Assembly (NCBI RefSeq): GCF_963677565.1
Contig: NZ_OY781981.1
Coordinates: 1,736,001 to 1,800,000 of the forward strand
DNA: 64,000 bases
DNA from: an uncultured Draconibacterium sp.
GTDB taxonomy: Bacteria > Bacteroidota > Bacteroidia > Bacteroidales > Prolixibacteraceae
Reading direction: 5' to 3'
Positions within the stretch are counted from its first letter, which is position 1; the number at the start of each line of letters is the position of its first letter. This document shows, in pieces, positions 7,860 through 17,700 of this stretch. Both the position numbers and the translations under genes were made by a program. Below the pieces are notes generated by a model that was given only the letters and a program-made list of their open reading frames with translations, ran no database searches and was not told where the DNA came from.

Positions 7860-8708
7860 TTACATGGCTTCCATCGCTTTTTCACGATTTTTAACTACAC
7901 GACGCGAAATGACAATTCCAATCTCGTATAGGAAAACCAGCGGGAAACAAACCATAACCTGGCTGAAAATATCCGGAGGAGTAATAATCGCAGATAGCAA
8001 TAACATTACAACATATGAGTGCCTGCGGTATGTTTTCATAAACTGAGGTGTGAGAATCCCAACCTTACTCAAAAAGTAGGAGAAAATAGGAATAAGGAAA
8101 ACCACTCCGGCTGCAAGCGATATAGATGTTACTGATCCAATATATGAACGCAGATTAATGGTATTTTCCACTTCGCTACTTACCTGGTAAGTTCCTAAAA
8201 AGTGAATGGATAATGGTACAATTAAATAGTAGCCAAACAATATTCCCATTAAAAATAATATTGATGTAAAGAAAACAGCACCGCCGGCATGTTTGCGTTC
8301 GTTTTCGTATAATGCAGGTTTTATAAATCGCCAGAATTCGTAAAAAACAACCGGCGAAGCCAAAATAAATCCGGCAATTATCGATACCATAATATGGGTA
8401 GAAAACTGCCCTGCAATTTTTATACTCTGCATTTTTAATGGTACCTGGTTAATTTTTACTGCTTCCGATCCTACAAGGTCGCCCAGTTTGGCAAACATAC
8501 GGTTGGTCCAAAAGTCGGGCATCCGAGGACTCAATATAACAACGTCGAATATGAAAGATTTTAAAATGAATGCAACGATGGCAAAAATTACGATAGCCGC
8601 TGATGACCTGATGATGTGCCAACGAAGTATTTCCAGGTGCTCAAGAAACGACATTTCGCCTTTCTCGCCTTCCTTACCCTGTTTTTTTGTAGTTTGTTCT
8701 TCGCTCAT
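7860..8708 (-). CDS. tatC: Sec-independent protein translocase TatC
   Basis: TatC is the inner-membrane receptor that binds twin-arginine signal peptides. The 282-residue protein starts with a charged tail and then MSFLEHLEILRWHIIRS, the typical TatC opening (consensus FxxHLxELRxRL). It has about six membrane segments, and the conserved block PVVFYEFWRFIKPALYENERK forms the loop that recognises signal peptides. A longer than usual loop follows the first membrane segment (about residues 58-105). A likely Tat substrate is encoded at 23379. No tatA/B gene is adjacent. Confidence 0.95.
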   Translation of the reverse strand: MSEEQTTKKQGKEGEKGEMSFLEHLEILRWHIIRSSAAIVIFAIVAFILKSFIFDVVILSPRMPDFWTNRMFAKLGDLVGSEAVKINQVPLKMQSIKIAGQFSTHIMVSIIAGFILASPVVFYEFWRFIKPALYENERKHAGGAVFFTSILFLMGILFGYYLIVPLSIHFLGTYQVSSEVENTINLRSYIGSVTSISLAAGVVFLIPIFSYFLSKVGILTPQFMKTYRRHSYVVMLLLSAIITPPDIFSQVMVCFPLVFLYEIGIVISRRVVKNREKAMEAM

Positions 8709-8733
8709 GAATTCTGGTTTTCAAAAAACTTCA

Positions 8734-8741
8734 CAAATGTA
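8734..8741 (-). promoter_or_regulatory. Possible -7 box for tatC-lptB
   Basis: TACATTTG on the minus strand matches TAnnTTTG and lies 26 bp before the tatC start. No good upstream TTTG box is found at 19 nt, so this is tentative. Confidence 0.35.
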
Positions 8742-8938
8742 CACGATTTTTTTGCATTTAAAATTTCAATTATTCCTTAATATATATAATGTATAACTTT
8801 AATAATCCGTTTAAATATTAAGAGCAAATAAATACTTTGGTTTTTAAAATATAAATTTTGTGAAAACGTATTGCCATTTTGCTTACTTTTAATAATTTAG
8901 AATTTACTTAATGCTACAGATATTGGGAGAGTGAAGAT

Positions 8939-11125
8939 ATGAGTGAAAAAATTGTATTGGCAGAGAAGTTGCAACACTTCTTTGGTTTCGACCGTTTTAA
9001 AGGGCAACAGGAAGATGCAATTAAAAGTGTGATGGAGGGTAATAACACTTTTGTGTTAATGCCAACTGGCGGAGGAAAATCGTTAATTTATCAGTTACCG
9101 GCTTTAATTCTCGATGGTACTGCCATTGTAATTTCTCCACTAATTGCTTTAATGAAAAACCAGGTAGATGCAATACGCGGAACGCATTCGGAAGACAGTG
9201 TTGCTCATTTCTTAAATTCGTCGTTATCAAAAGCTGCAATAACCCAGGTTAAAGAAGATGTTATAGCCGGAAAAACAAAACTGCTTTACGTTGCTCCCGA
9301 GTCGTTGACGAAAGAAGAGAATATTGAATTTCTCAAACAAATAAAAATCTCGTTCTATGCCATTGATGAAGCACATTGTATTTCAGAATGGGGGCACGAT
9401 TTCAGACCGGAGTATCGAAGAATAAAGCCGATTGTTGAAGAAATAGGTAAATCGCCGATGGTGGCGCTAACAGCAACAGCAACGGCAAAAGTTCAGCACG
9501 ATATACAGAAAAATCTTGGCATTTTGGAAGCCAAAGTTTTTAAAGCTTCCTTCAATCGCGAGAATTTATATTATGAAGTACGGCCGAAGGTAAAAACCGA
9601 GACGCAGATCATAAAATTCATTAAACAGAACGAAGGTAAATCAGGAATTATATACTGTTTGAGCCGGAAGAAGGTGGAAGAATTGGCAGAAACGTTGCAG
9701 GTTAACGGAATAAAAGCATTGGCTTATCACGCCGGAATGGATGCGGCAACACGATCGGGCAATCAGGATAAATTCCTGATGGAAGAAGTTGATGTAATTG
9801 TTGCAACCATAGCTTTCGGTATGGGAATTGACAAACCGGATGTGCGTTTTGTAATTCACTACGATATTCCGAAGAGTCTTGAAGGATATTACCAGGAAAC
9901 CGGTAGGGCAGGACGTGATGGCGGCGAAGGAAAGTGTATAACCTTTTACAGTTATAAAGACATACAGAAACTGGAAAAATTCATGCATGGCAAGCCCGTT
10001 GCTGAACAGGAAATTGGAAAACAGCTTTTGCTCGATACCGTTTCGTATGCCGAGTCCGCTATATGCCGCCGGATAATCTTGTTACATTATTTTGGAGAGA
10101 AATACGAGCCAACTAACTGCGGGAATTGTGATAACTGTTTAAATCCAAAAGAACAGATTGAAGCCAAAGATGATATTGTTACTGCGCTGAAGGCCATTTT
10201 GGAAGTGAATGAGAAATATAAGGGCGACCACATTGCCAATATCCTTATTGGCAATGGCACTGCAGCCATAAAATCATTCAAGCATTACAACTTAAAATCG
10301 TTTGGCACAGGAAAAGAACACGACGAGCGTTTTTGGAATGCTGTATTCCGCCAATCAATGGTAGCGGGAATTATCAACAAAGATATTGAGAACTACGGTT
10401 TGCTGAAAGTGACACAAAAAGGTCATGATTTCCTTGAAAAGCCTCATAGTTTTATGTTGGTGAAAAACCACGAATATGAAGAGGAAGACGATTCGGGTAA
10501 TGCAGGAGGAGCTCCATCAGGTGGTGCAAGTGGCGACCCTCAATTGTTTGCAATGCTTAAGGACCTGCGGAAAAAAATGGCAAAAAAACATAATTTGCCA
10601 CCGTTTGTAATTTTCCAGGATCCCTCGCTGGCCGATATGTCCATTCAGTATCCCATTACGCGGGAGGAGTTGCAAAATATCCAGGGAGTGGGACAGGGAA
10701 AAGCCCGGCGTTATGGAAAAGAGTTTGTTTCCCTTATAAAATCTTATGTGGAAGAAAATGAGATTGAACGACCCGAGGATTTGGTGGTGCGCACCGTTGC
10801 CAACAAATCGAAAATGAAGGTGTTCATCATTCAAAGTATCGACCGCAAACTTTCCTTTGAAGATATTGCCGATTCAAAAGGGATCGAGGTGGTTGATGTA
10901 ATAAGTGAAGTGGAGGCAATTGTTAATTCCGGAACCAAATTAAACATTGATTATTACATCGAAGATGTGATTGATGAAGATCATCAGGATGATATTTTTG
11001 AATATTTCCGCGAAGCAGAAACTGATTCTATTCAAGATGCATTGGAAGAACTGGGCGAAGATGAATACTCGGAGGAAGACATTCGTTTAATGCGCGTGAA
11101 ATTCTTCTCTGATATGGGCAATTAA
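8939..11125 (+). CDS. recQ: ATP-dependent DNA helicase RecQ
   Basis: RecQ unwinds branched DNA during recombination repair. The 728-residue protein shows Walker A TGGGKS (43-48), DEAH (143-146), the aromatic-rich loop after it (SEWGHDFRPEYR) and the motif VI region QETGRAGRDG (319-328). The zinc-binding RQC region uses Cys376, 394, 397 and 400. A winged-helix follows, then a flexible Gly/Ser-rich linker (about 515-530), an HRDC domain (about 533-612) and an acidic C-terminal extension. This layout is normal for Bacteroidota RecQ. The gene stands alone with its own upstream region. Confidence 0.97.
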   Translation: MSEKIVLAEKLQHFFGFDRFKGQQEDAIKSVMEGNNTFVLMPTGGGKSLIYQLPALILDGTAIVISPLIALMKNQVDAIRGTHSEDSVAHFLNSSLSKAAITQVKEDVIAGKTKLLYVAPESLTKEENIEFLKQIKISFYAIDEAHCISEWGHDFRPEYRRIKPIVEEIGKSPMVALTATATAKVQHDIQKNLGILEAKVFKASFNRENLYYEVRPKVKTETQIIKFIKQNEGKSGIIYCLSRKKVEELAETLQVNGIKALAYHAGMDAATRSGNQDKFLMEEVDVIVATIAFGMGIDKPDVRFVIHYDIPKSLEGYYQETGRAGRDGGEGKCITFYSYKDIQKLEKFMHGKPVAEQEIGKQLLLDTVSYAESAICRRIILLHYFGEKYEPTNCGNCDNCLNPKEQIEAKDDIVTALKAILEVNEKYKGDHIANILIGNGTAAIKSFKHYNLKSFGTGKEHDERFWNAVFRQSMVAGIINKDIENYGLLKVTQKGHDFLEKPHSFMLVKNHEYEEEDDSGNAGGAPSGGASGDPQLFAMLKDLRKKMAKKHNLPPFVIFQDPSLADMSIQYPITREELQNIQGVGQGKARRYGKEFVSLIKSYVEENEIERPEDLVVRTVANKSKMKVFIIQSIDRKLSFEDIADSKGIEVVDVISEVEAIVNSGTKLNIDYYIEDVIDEDHQDDIFEYFREAETDSIQDALEELGEDEYSEEDIRLMRVKFFSDMGN

Positions 11126-11166
11126 TCCTAATTGTTGATTTACAACCTTTTTATTGTATAAATTGT

Positions 11167-11174
11167 TATTTTTG
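11167..11174 (+). promoter_or_regulatory. -7 box of the ahcY promoter
   Basis: TATTTTTG matches TAnnTTTG and is followed by CACGCC, a frequent start-site context in this phylum. It lies 36 bp before the ahcY ATG. The upstream box is T-rich but not a clean TTTG. Confidence 0.55.
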
Positions 11175-11209
11175 CACGCCTTTTTATTTGAACAATTTAA
11201 CAAGAAGAT

Positions 11210-12628
11210 ATGACTGTGTCAGTTCAGGAAAAATTAGATTACAAAATTGCCGATATTTCATTGGCAGAATTCGGAAGAAAAGAAATTGAGATTGCCGAAA
11301 AGGAGATGCCCGGGTTAATGGCAATCAGAGAAAAGTTTGGCCCACGCAAGCCTCTCGATGGCGTTCGTGTGATGGGAAGTTTGCACATGACCGTACAAAC
11401 CGCCGTTTTAATCGAAACTCTTGTTGCCCTTGGAGCAGACGTTCGGTGGGCAAGTTGTAATATATTTTCAACGCAGGATCATGCCGCCGCCGCTATTGCA
11501 AAAGCAGGAGTGCCGGTGTTTGCGTGGAAAGGTGAGACACTTGAAGAGTATTGGTGGTGCACTCGCGAGGCAATGAGTTTCCCTGATGGAAAAGGACCAC
11601 AACTGATTGTTGACGATGGTGGCGATGCTACCTTATTAATTCACAAAGGATACGCTGCGGAAAAAGATGCCGGCGTATTGGATGTTGAAGCTTCGAGTGA
11701 AGAAGAGGAGGTAATTCTTGCATTGCTGAAAAAAACATTAAAAGAAGATAACCAGAAATGGCACCGCACGGTGGCCGATTGGAAAGGTGTTTCAGAAGAA
11801 ACAACTACCGGAGTGCATCGTTTATATCAAATGGCAGAGAAAGGTGAGTTGCTGGTTCCTGCTATAAATGTTAACGACTCGGTAACCAAATCGAAGTTCG
11901 ATAACCTGTATGGTTGTCGCGAGTCGCTGGCCGATGGTATTAAACGTGCCACCGATGTTATGATTGCCGGAAAAGTGGTTGTTGTTGCCGGTTATGGCGA
12001 TGTGGGTAAAGGTTGTGCACACTCGATGCGCAGTTATGGTGCTCGTGTGATCGTAACCGAAATCGATCCGATTTGTGCACTGCAGGCAGCTATGGAAGGA
12101 TTCGAGGTAAAAACAATGGAAGATGCATTGGCTGAAGGAAACATCTATGTAACCACTACCGGAAACTGCGATGTAATTACAGCCGAGCACATGGCAAATA
12201 TGAAAGACCAGGCGATTGTTTGTAATATTGGCCATTTCGATAATGAAATTCAGGTGGCCAAAATGGAAAAATGGCCCGGAATTGAAAAGGTGAACATTAA
12301 ACCACAGGTTGATAAATATACGTACGAAGATGGCCATAGCATTTTCTTATTGGCCGAAGGTAGATTGGTAAACCTGGGATGTGCTACCGGTCACCCGTCG
12401 TTTGTAATGAGTAACTCGTTTACCAACCAGTCTCTTGCACAAATTGATTTGTGGGAGAACAACTACGAAGTTGGTGTTTACACCTTGTCGAAAAAGCTTG
12501 ACGAAGAAGTTGCCCGTTTGCATTTAGCGCAAATTGGTGTAAAGCTTACGGAGCTTACCGAAAAGCAAGCCTCGTATTTGGGTGTTTCGAAAGAAGGACC
12601 GTTTAAGCCGGAACACTATAGATATTAA
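11210..12628 (+). CDS. ahcY: Adenosylhomocysteinase
   Basis: This NAD-dependent enzyme splits S-adenosylhomocysteine to adenosine and homocysteine and so keeps methylation reactions running. The 472-residue protein has the substrate-domain block SCNIFSTQDHAAAAI and the NAD-binding motif GYGDVGKG (261-268). It ends in FKPEHYRY, the C-terminal Lys/Tyr tail that reaches into the neighbouring subunit. Length is standard for the long bacterial form. It is a single-gene unit bounded by a promoter box upstream and a terminator downstream. Confidence 0.98.
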   Translation: MTVSVQEKLDYKIADISLAEFGRKEIEIAEKEMPGLMAIREKFGPRKPLDGVRVMGSLHMTVQTAVLIETLVALGADVRWASCNIFSTQDHAAAAIAKAGVPVFAWKGETLEEYWWCTREAMSFPDGKGPQLIVDDGGDATLLIHKGYAAEKDAGVLDVEASSEEEEVILALLKKTLKEDNQKWHRTVADWKGVSEETTTGVHRLYQMAEKGELLVPAINVNDSVTKSKFDNLYGCRESLADGIKRATDVMIAGKVVVVAGYGDVGKGCAHSMRSYGARVIVTEIDPICALQAAMEGFEVKTMEDALAEGNIYVTTTGNCDVITAEHMANMKDQAIVCNIGHFDNEIQVAKMEKWPGIEKVNIKPQVDKYTYEDGHSIFLLAEGRLVNLGCATGHPSFVMSNSFTNQSLAQIDLWENNYEVGVYTLSKKLDEEVARLHLAQIGVKLTELTEKQASYLGVSKEGPFKPEHYRY

Positions 12629-12649
12629 GAAGAAAATTTTATACGATAG

Positions 12650-12680
12650 AAAATGGGTTTCACAATGTGGAGCCCATTTT
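12650..12680. terminator. Terminator between ahcY and the Rieske-like lipoprotein gene
   Basis: The stem pairs AAAATGGG (12650-12657) with CCCATTTT (12673-12680) and can extend inward through G-U pairs. The T run on the plus strand suits ahcY. It touches the stop codon of the opposing gene, so it may serve both. Confidence 0.65.
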
Positions 12681-13132
12681 TAGTTGTAAACCCTGAGAAT
12701 ATTTCCGGCAAGAGAAGTTTTATATTGTTTTAATGGCGCGGCAGCAGGTCCTTTTGTTGGAGTGCCGCCAATGAAAATAAATTCCGATTCGCAACAAGAG
12801 CATTTTCCCGTCACGCCTTCATTTTCAACCTTGCACGAAGGATTGATTTCGTTGGTGCAAGCTGCGTCAAATGCATAATACGAACCTTGTAATTCGCAGT
12901 AAACGATAACTCCGCCAAAGCCAATATTTGGGAAAAAAACAGAGTTGCCTGGAACGGTCAGGTCGTTCCAGATACCAAGATCAATATTTAGGTTTACCAT
13001 CACATCCGGAATTTCTGAATCAATTTCATCGCACGACGAATACATCATAAATGTAAGTGCAATAAAAAACAAATATTTCACGCCGCTGCCAATCCGTTTC
13101 TTCCTATTATCATTCTTCTGTATCTCGTTCAT
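12680..13132 (-). CDS. Lipoprotein with a degenerate Rieske-like domain
   Basis: The 150-residue protein has a lipoprotein signal with the lipid Cys at residue 34 (MYSSC). The rest looks like a Rieske [2Fe-2S] fold: FGGVIVY strands, YAFDAACTNE (about 86-95), KCSCCESEF (110-118) and the late Rieske block GPAAAPLKQY (128-137). In a true Rieske protein the ligands are CxH and CxxH. Here the first is C92-T-N94 and the second is C111-x-x-C114, so both His ligands are missing and extra Cys are present (C100, C113). It may bind metal through cysteines or have only a structural role. The distal -7-like box at 13201 is too far away to assign with confidence. Confidence 0.6.
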   Translation of the reverse strand: MNEIQKNDNRKKRIGSGVKYLFFIALTFMMYSSCDEIDSEIPDVMVNLNIDLGIWNDLTVPGNSVFFPNIGFGGVIVYCELQGSYYAFDAACTNEINPSCKVENEGVTGKCSCCESEFIFIGGTPTKGPAAAPLKQYKTSLAGNILRVYN

Positions 13133-13231
13133 ATTGTCATTCTTTTAACGCGAAAATTTTTATTTACGTGCTTGTTTCTTACTTTTATAAATTGAACAGT
13201 CAAAAGTACAATTTATTGCTGATAGAAAATT

Positions 13232-13618
13232 ATGGATGATATAGTTGTTATCATATTAACACTGATTGTTGCCGTATTTGGCATCCTTAACAAAAAGCGT
13301 AAAAAAGAGGTGCCGCCCGCTAAACCAGCATCTTCGTCAGGTAGTACCCAAGACTTTTGGGACATGTTACTCGACGATGAAAGCGACGTGCCGCAGGATA
13401 TTCAGCGCCCTGTTCGCGAGGAAGAAGTTAAAGTGGAACCTGTTTCTGAAGCCAAGCCGAATTATGAATTTAAGGCAGACCGAGAAGCTGTTCGTTCGAT
13501 TAAAAAGCCAATGAAAAAGCTGACCAGAACCAAAAAGAAAAAACTGGTAATGGGAGAGGAGTTTTCACTGAAGAAAGCCGTGATTTATAGCGAGATTATT
13601 AATCGTAAATATGTCTAA
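13232..13618 (+). CDS. Small membrane-anchored protein of unknown function
   Basis: The 128-residue protein has one N-terminal membrane segment (about residues 3-19), then a basic KKRKKE stretch and a variable Pro/Glu/Ser-rich middle. It ends in the basic and likely conserved FSLKKAVIYSEIINRKYV. The N-terminal anchor with a cytosolic tail ending in an amphipathic motif resembles small proteins often seen in Bacteroidota genomes, but I cannot name the family. It is divergent from the Rieske-like lipoprotein gene and is followed by the greA promoter region. Confidence 0.65.
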   Translation: MDDIVVIILTLIVAVFGILNKKRKKEVPPAKPASSSGSTQDFWDMLLDDESDVPQDIQRPVREEEVKVEPVSEAKPNYEFKADREAVRSIKKPMKKLTRTKKKKLVMGEEFSLKKAVIYSEIINRKYV

Positions 13619-13684
13619 CTGCGTAAAAATCACCCATTTTCGATATTTTTTTGCTTAGAATATTTTAATATTCAAGAAATTATA

Positions 13685-13692
13685 TAATTTTG
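13685..13692 (+). promoter_or_regulatory. -7 box of the greA promoter
   Basis: TAATTTTG fits TAnnTTTG and lies 90 bp before the greA start, giving a leader of roughly 80 nt. The -33 region is T-rich without an exact TTTG. Confidence 0.5.
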
Positions 13693-13781
13693 CATTAGGA
13701 AGAGTTCCGGGCAAATCGGGATTCTTTCTATTTTTTTATGCCTAGTTGAGGCGAAATAATAATAAAAAAGGAGGATACAAA

Positions 13782-14255
13782 ATGTCCGAAGTAACATATT
13801 TAACGAAAGACGGATTAGAAAAGCTCAAGAAAGAATTGGAGCACCTTATGACTGTTGAGCGCCCAAAGATTTCGAAGCAGATTGGAGAGGCCATTGAAAA
13901 AGGAGATATCTCCGAAAATGCCGAGTACGACGCTGCCAAAGATGCCCAAGGTATGCTTGAAGCTAAAATAGCCCAGATAAAATCAAAAGTGGCAAATGCC
14001 CGTATTCTCGACGAATCGAAAATTGATACATCACAAGTTCAGATTCTGAACAAAGTAACAATCAAGAACAAAAAGAATAATGCTACCATGCAATATACTT
14101 TGGTTCCTGAAAGTGAGGCAAATCTGAAAGAAGGAAAAATATCGGTACAAACACCCATTGCCAAAGGACTTATGGGCAAAAAAGTTGGCGATGTGGTTGA
14201 AATTAAAGTTCCGTCAGGAGTAATACCTTTTGAGATTGTTGAAATTTCAATTTAA
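13782..14255 (+). CDS. greA: Transcription elongation factor GreA
   Basis: GreA rescues backtracked RNA polymerase by stimulating transcript cleavage. The 157-residue protein has the N-terminal coiled coil with the tip motif GDISENAEYDAAKDAQ, whose acidic residues act in the polymerase channel, and the C-terminal FKBP-like domain (TPIAKGLMGKKVGDVVEIKVPSG). The ATG at 13782 is preceded at 8 bp by AAGGAGGA, a strong Shine-Dalgarno site that is rare in this phylum and fixes the start. The HIT-family gene follows after 5 bp. Confidence 0.96.
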   Translation: MSEVTYLTKDGLEKLKKELEHLMTVERPKISKQIGEAIEKGDISENAEYDAAKDAQGMLEAKIAQIKSKVANARILDESKIDTSQVQILNKVTIKNKKNNATMQYTLVPESEANLKEGKISVQTPIAKGLMGKKVGDVVEIKVPSGVIPFEIVEISI

Positions 14256-14260
14256 GAACA

Positions 14261-14659
14261 ATGGCAAGCATTTTTACAAAAATTATCAATGGTGAGATCC
14301 CTGCATATAAAGTAGCTGAGGACGAGAATTATTTTGCTTTTCTCGATATTTTCCCAACAGCAAAAGGACACACTCTGGTAATTCCGAAAAAAGAGGTAGA
14401 CTACCTTTTTGACTTGGATGATGAAACCTACGCCGGTTTGCAGATGTTTGCCAAAAAAGTGGCCAAAGGACTGGAGAAAGCTGTTCCCTGCAAAAAAGTT
14501 GGGGTAATGGTTTTGGGTCTCGAAGTGCCACATGCACACATACATTTGGTGCCCATGCAAAGCGAACACGATTTGCTGAACTTTGCTGACAAAACAAAGT
14601 TTCCACCAGAGGAAATGGAGGAGCTGGCAAGGCTCATCGCTCAAAATATTGAACAGTAG
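14261..14659 (+). CDS. HIT family nucleotide hydrolase
   Basis: The 132-residue protein has the histidine triad HAHIH (His91, 93, 95), where the middle His is the nucleophile on nucleoside-phosphate substrates, plus the early block GEIPAYKVAED and DIFPTAKGHTLVIPK. It belongs to the HinT-like branch, which acts on purine nucleoside phosphoramidates or acyl-adenylates. It is 5 bp downstream of greA and is followed at once by a strong terminator, so the two form one short operon. Confidence 0.92.
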   Translation: MASIFTKIINGEIPAYKVAEDENYFAFLDIFPTAKGHTLVIPKKEVDYLFDLDDETYAGLQMFAKKVAKGLEKAVPCKKVGVMVLGLEVPHAHIHLVPMQSEHDLLNFADKTKFPPEEMEELARLIAQNIEQ

Positions 14660-14688
14660 TCCTGATCGAAATATCAGGACTTTTTTTT
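14658..14688 (+). terminator. Intrinsic terminator of greA-HIT
   Basis: A 9-bp stem (14658-14666 with 14673-14681), a 6-nt loop and a run of eight T directly after it. The stem begins inside the HIT stop codon. Confidence 0.88.
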
Positions 14689-14777
14689 GCTCCAAAAATT
14701 CCATCAAAAATTATTAACATCCCCCGGATAAGGCTGAGAGAATTGGTATCTTTAAAAACTTTTTTAGCACAGTTTTT

Positions 14778-17700
14778 ATGGTTCCATTTACGCATTTACA
14801 CGTACACTCACAATATTCTATTCTAGATGGCGCTGCCAGCATTGGCGACCTGGTAGGCAAAGCAAAATCGGATAACATGCCGGCTTTGGCTTTAACCGAT
14901 CACGGAACAATGTTTGGCATAAAAGAGTTTCATGCCGCCTGTTCGAAGGCTGAGATTAAACCCATTTTAGGATGTGAAACTTATGTGGCTGCCCGTACAA
15001 TTAATGATAAAAGTGATAAGGTTGACCGCTCGGGACATCACCTTATTTTGCTGGCAAAAAACAGGGTTGGTTACATTAACCTAATCAAGCTGATATCGAC
15101 AGCCACCACTACCGGGTTCTATTATAAACCGCGTATTGATAAAGAACTGCTAGAAAAACATCATGAAGGATTGATTGCATCATCGGCCTGTTTGGGTGGG
15201 GAGATTGCACAGCATTTAATGGCCAATAATATAAAGGCGGCCGAAGACGCCGTTCTTTGGTATAAAAAACTGTTTGGCGATGATTATTACCTTGAGTTGA
15301 TGCGGCATCCGGCGCAATCGCAACGCGAGCGCGAAGAGGTGTACGACTGGCAGGTAAAAGTAAATAAGCAACTGGTTCCGCTGGCTAAAAGGCTTGGCGT
15401 AAAACTGATTGCCACCAACGATATTCACTTTACAAACGAATCGGATGCGGAAGCGCATGATTTGCTAATTTGTTTGAATACCGGGAAAGATTTCGACGAT
15501 CCGAACCGGATGCGTTACACCAAACAGGAGTGGTTTAAAACGCAGGCCGAAATGAATGAACTTTTTAAAGATCTTCCCGAGGCTTTGGCAAATACGAACG
15601 AAATTGCAGAAAAGGTTGAACCTTTTGAGCTGAATAGTGCGCCGATTATGCCTATGTTCCCCATTCCTGAAGAAATTGGAACAGAAGAAGGTTTTAAGGA
15701 GAAATATTCAGAAGCTGATTTACGCGAAGAATTTGGCGATTCGGCATTCGAACGTTTGGGCGGATACGATAAAGTAATTCGCGTAAAACTGGAGTCGGCA
15801 TTTTTGGAGCACCTTACATTCGAGGGCGCAAAAGAACGTTATGGCGATCCGTTGGAGAAGAGTGTGGAAGAACGCCTCATTTTCGAGCTGAATACCATTA
15901 AAACAATGGGTTATCCGGGTTACTTCCTTATCACGCAGGATTTTATTAACTGGGCAAAAGATAATGGTGTTCTTGTTGGTCCGGGACGTGGTTCGGCGGC
16001 CGGTGCAGCAGTATCGTATTGCTCCGGAATTACCAACATCGACCCGATTAAATACGACCTGCTTTTTGAGCGTTTCCTGAATCCCGATCGTATATCGCTA
16101 CCCGATGTCGATATCGACTTTGATGATGACGGACGACAGCTGGTACTGGAATATGTAACCAATAAATATGGGCAGGATAAAGTAGCTCACATTTGTACGT
16201 TCGGGACTATGGCTACCAAGTCTTCCATCCGGGATGTGGCGCGGGTATTGAAACTGCCGTTACCCGAAGCCGATCGTTTGGCAAAGTTGGTGCCCGAAGC
16301 TCCGAAAATGAGTTTCAAAAAGGCTTTTAAAGAAAGTCCTGATTTGGCAAGGGAAAAGGATTCGCCTATTCCCTTGGTTGTTGATACACTGAATTATGCC
16401 GAAAAATTGGAAGGATCGGTGCGGAATACCGGAGTGCATGCCTGTGGAATTCTGATTAGTCGTGATACCTTAACGGATCATATTCCGTTAATGCCGACAA
16501 AAGACGAAGAACACCTGTTAACCACGCAGTACGACGGACGTTTTGTAGAGGACATCGGTTTGCTGAAAATGGACTTCCTGGGACTAAAAACCTTATCGAT
16601 TATTAAAGAGTGCCTGGAAAACATTAAACTTTCGAAGGGAATTGAAGTTCCGATAAACGATATTCCGCTTGATGATGAAAAGACCTTTCAGCTTTTTAGT
16701 CATGGCGAAACCACTGCTATTTTCCAGTTTGAATCGGACGGGATGAAAAAGCACCTGCGCGATTTGAAGCCAAACCGCTTTGAAGACCTCGTGGCTATGA
16801 ACGCACTCTATCGTCCGGGACCGATGGAATACATTCCCGATTACATTGCTCGTAAACATGGTAAACAGAAAGTGGATTACGATGTGCCGATGATGGAAGA
16901 ATACCTGAGCGATACTTACGGGATTACGGTTTTCCAGGAGCAAGTGATGTTACTCTCTCGTTTGCTTGCGGGCTTTACCCGTGGCGACTCGGATACGCTG
17001 CGTAAAGCCATGGGTAAGAAGATTATGTCGGTGATGGAGAAGCTTAAAGTTAAGTTTGTTGATGGTTGTAAAGCCAACCGCCAATTTGTTGACGAATGCA
17101 AAAACAAAGGCAAAAAGACCGACGAGGTAATTAATAAAATCTGGAAAGACTGGGAGGCATTTGCATCGTATGCGTTCAACAAATCGCACTCGGTTTGTTA
17201 TGCTTACATTGCATACCAAACAGGTTTCCTGAAAGCACATTACCCGGCCGAGTTTATGGCGGCCAACCTTAGCCGAAACCTCAATAATATTACTGATATT
17301 ACCAAGTTGATGACCGAGTGTAAGCGCATGAAATTAAATGTTCTGGGGCCGGATGTTAACGAGAGTTTTATCAAATTTACGGCAAACCCTGAAGGCGATA
17401 TCCGTTTTGGAATGGGAGCAATTAAGGGGGTCGGTTCGGGCGCTGTTCAACACATTATCGACGTACGTAACGAGCGTGGCCATTTCGAAACCATTTATGA
17501 TTTGGTAGAGCATGTAAATCTTCAGGCCGTAAATAAAAAGAACCTCGAAGCACTGGCTATGGCAGGCGCTTTCGAGAATTTAAAAGATGTAAATCGCAGT
17601 TGTTTTTTTGCAGGCGAAAATGAAAACGATGATACCAATTTTATTGAAAAACTAATTCGGTATGGAAACCGGGTGCAGTTGGAAGCACAGAGTGCCCAAC

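Noticed and set aside
11126..11209. Riboswitch before ahcY
   Set aside because: The 84-bp gap is AT-rich with a promoter box and too short for a SAH or SAM riboswitch fold; no conserved core was found.
11822..12337. Open frame of 171 codons on the minus strand inside ahcY
   Set aside because: It lies fully opposite a certain gene, its protein is rich in His and Cys from antisense codons, and it has no recognisable domain.
14252..14707. Open frames opposite the HIT gene
   Set aside because: They overlap the strong HIT signature and the terminator, and have no family match I can see.
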